NCBI GenBank assembly: GCA_039806065.1
Contig: JBDKJS010000174.1
Span: forward strand, 1-15,239
Reading direction: 5' to 3'
Origin: JBDKJS01 sp039806065
GTDB taxonomy: Bacteria; Bacteroidota; Bacteroidia; AKYH767-A; 2013-40CM-41-45
Length of the DNA: 15,239 bases
Shown: in pieces, positions 14,349 through 15,239 of the stretch
Position numbering within the stretch: the stretch's first letter is position 1
Layout: each line of letters opens with the position of its first letter
The notes under the pieces: generated by a model
Databases searched by the model: none
Told to the model about the DNA's origin: nothing
The model's input: only the letters and a program-made list of their open reading frames with translations
Translations under genes and position numbers: made by a program

Positions 14349-14717
14349 TTATTTCTTATCCTCTGATTTACTACTACGTTTAAATAAATAACGGGTAATG
14401 AAAATGCCTGTGCTCTTATCAGCACCGTATACTCCGGAATTAACATTCACCAGTTCCCATCCATCTCTATACATAGCAGTTATTTTATCTGTAATTGCCT
14501 GATCATTCTGCCTAATATTTCCGAAATTAATTCCTGCCAAACTGAAAAAATTTTCCATTGGCGTTTCTTTTAAAGTGCCGTCACTACTAGTAGTTATCAT
14601 TCTTGATCGACCAAGCCCACCGGGTACCACACTTTCTACTGTGGTGAGTAAGGTAAACTCTTGGGCTGTAGCCGCCATACAGCTTATCATTGCGGCTAGT
14701 AAAAATAATTTTTTCAT
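14349..14717 (-). CDS. small exported protein, function unknown
   Basis: I do not recognise a firm family for this 122-residue protein. It starts MKKLFLLAAMISCMAATAQ, a clear Sec signal peptide cut near residue 19. The mature part reads like one alpha/beta domain: a strand FTLLTTVESV, a Gly-rich turn (GGLGRSRM), a Thr/Ser stretch, a helix (DQAITDKITAMYRDG, 72-86), then WELVNVNSGV and a final strand IFITRYLFKR. The 'GWELV' after a helix and the closing aromatic/basic strand resemble DUF4177-like proteins, but I rate that as a resemblance only. It ends in a charged tail (SSKSEDKK), has no T9SS tail, and is probably periplasmic. A run of eight or more A residues precedes the start on the minus strand. 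It stands alone between two hairpins. Confidence 0.7.
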   Translation of the reverse strand: MKKLFLLAAMISCMAATAQEFTLLTTVESVVPGGLGRSRMITTSSDGTLKETPMENFFSLAGINFGNIRQNDQAITDKITAMYRDGWELVNVNSGVYGADKSTGIFITRYLFKRSSKSEDKK

Positions 14718-14853
14718 TTTTTTTTGGATTGATTGTTATACTGCAATTTTAAGAAAAGAAATTTGGAGATACGTTTTATATCATGTTAAATTTTAAACCT
14801 TCAACTATGAAGCTTCATTAAAATCTCATTGGTCATTAGCTTATCATGCATCG
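14718..14853. other. upstream region of the small exported protein
   Basis: An A/T-rich stretch between the start at 14717 and the terminator hairpin at 14854. It should hold the promoter of the minus-strand gene. I see no full TAnnTTTG on that strand and no RNA gene; a TTG near the right distance is present but without a matching -7. Confidence 0.3.
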
Positions 14854-14897
14854 AAAAACAACAAAGGACCACCAATTGGTAGTCCTTTGTTGTTTTT
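14854..14897 (-). terminator. strong intrinsic terminator of the T9SS type B cargo gene
   Basis: AAAAACAACAAAGGAC (14854-14869) pairs over 16 bases with GTCCTTTGTTGTTTTT (14882-14897). The loop holds a second, self-complementary core, ACCAATTGGT (14871-14880), that can extend the hairpin after a single mismatch. On either strand the stem ends in five T, so it works in both directions. It lies 14 bases after the stop of the type B cargo gene on -. Confidence 0.88.
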
Positions 14898-14911
14898 AAT
14901 TAAGTAGCTTT

Positions 14912-15239
14912 TTATCTAAGAATGGTCACCGTTCCTTTAAGTGTATCCCTATCTTTTATTTTAAGTACATAGTAATATGTGCCTTCACTGGCATCAGTGC
15001 CGTTCCAATTATTGGCATAACTGTTATTCTCGTAAACTTTTTTACCCCATCTATTAAATACGGTTAATTGACTTCCGGGGAAAAACTCCAAATTTTTAAA
15101 TACGAAAAATTCATTCTTTCCATCTCCATTGCCTGGTGTAAATACATTGAAAGGGATTACCACATTGGGCTCTACTTTATAATCTATCGTTATAGTATCT
15201 CTACATCCATCAGCAGTAACTACGATGAGTGAAATTGGA
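14912..15239 (-). CDS. C-terminal fragment of a T9SS type B (CHU_C) cargo protein
   Basis: The frame stays open to the right edge, so the gene is partial; an ATG at 15161-15163 is internal, because the residues before it (TADGCRDTITIDYKVEPN) are a typical end of a PKD/Ig-like repeat joined to the sorting domain. The rest is the gliding motility-associated C-terminal domain: MVIPFNVFTPGNGDGKNEFF, then LTVFNRWGKKVYE, NNWNGTDASEGTYYYVLK and the end LKGTVTILR. This roughly 85-residue domain directs export by the type IX system to the surface or medium. Such proteins are often very large, repetitive adhesins; only the last 108 residues are visible. The terminator at 14854-14897 follows. Confidence 0.92.
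   Translation of the reverse strand, partial: PISLIVVTADGCRDTITIDYKVEPNVVIPFNVFTPGNGDGKNEFFVFKNLEFFPGSQLTVFNRWGKKVYENNSYANNWNGTDASEGTYYYVLKIKDRDTLKGTVTILR

Noticed and set aside
14912..15163. A complete 83-residue protein starting at the ATG at 15163
   Set aside because: The frame continues open to the window edge with PKD-like sequence before the Met, so this is the end of a larger protein.
1..15239. Mobile element, phage, CRISPR, toxin-antitoxin or defence system
   Set aside because: No transposase, integrase, terminal inverted repeats, regularly spaced repeats, tRNA gene or defence domain was seen in either strand. Gene content is mostly housekeeping.

Overview
The window reads as a chromosomal segment of a low-GC, free-living member of the Bacteroidota. 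Three things point there. Both edges carry type IX secretion (T9SS) sorting domains: a type A domain ends at 153 on the left, and a type B (gliding motility-associated, CHU_C-like) domain lies at the right edge. Several protein types are typical of the phylum: sigma-54 with an acidic linker, a HU-CCDC81/SPOR fusion, a DUF3108 protein and an Mrp without the C-terminal CxxC. Putative promoters follow the Bacteroidota pattern TAnnTTTG, and start codons lack Shine-Dalgarno sequences. I cannot name a genus; an order such as Chitinophagales or a relative is only a guess.

Layout. (1) 1-153: C-terminal end of a secreted T9SS cargo protein on +, then 221 bases without a gene. (2) 375-6160, all on -, read right to left: an outer-membrane beta-barrel protein, an Xaa-Pro aminopeptidase (pepP-like) and a DinB-family protein close together; then an inner-membrane HU/SPOR protein; then rpoN (sigma-54), whose stop overlaps the start of a divergent PAP2-like membrane protein (ATGA). 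(3) 6318-11059, all on +: scpB (chromosome condensation), a DUF3108 exported protein with its own terminator, then a likely operon of tryptophan 2,3-dioxygenase, a TauE/SafE-type exporter and a patatin-like lipase that starts with TTG. (4) 11063-12118 on -: a MurG-fold glycosyltransferase, convergent with the lipase (3-base gap) and divergent from the next operon. (5) 12193-14290 on +: trmB (tRNA m7G46 methyltransferase), an alkyltransferase-like protein with PAHR in place of PCHR, and mrp (Fe-S carrier ATPase), tightly packed. (6) 14349 to the end, on -: a small exported protein of unknown function and the C-terminus of a type B T9SS cargo, each followed by a strong hairpin.

How it works together. 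Most genes are housekeeping: RNA polymerase sigma factor, chromosome segregation, tRNA modification, alkyl-lesion recognition, Fe-S assembly and peptide turnover. The accessory flavour comes from the envelope proteins (T9SS cargo, barrel protein, SPOR protein, DUF3108 protein). I see no phage, insertion sequence, CRISPR array, RNA gene or toxin/defence system. I do not find a convincing new multi-gene system. The most interesting individual items are the HU-transmembrane-SPOR protein, the PAP2 homologue with a changed catalytic position coupled to rpoN, the equal -7-to-start spacing at trmB and the dioxygenase gene (possible leaderless mRNAs), and palindromes ahead of scpB and the DUF3108 gene.
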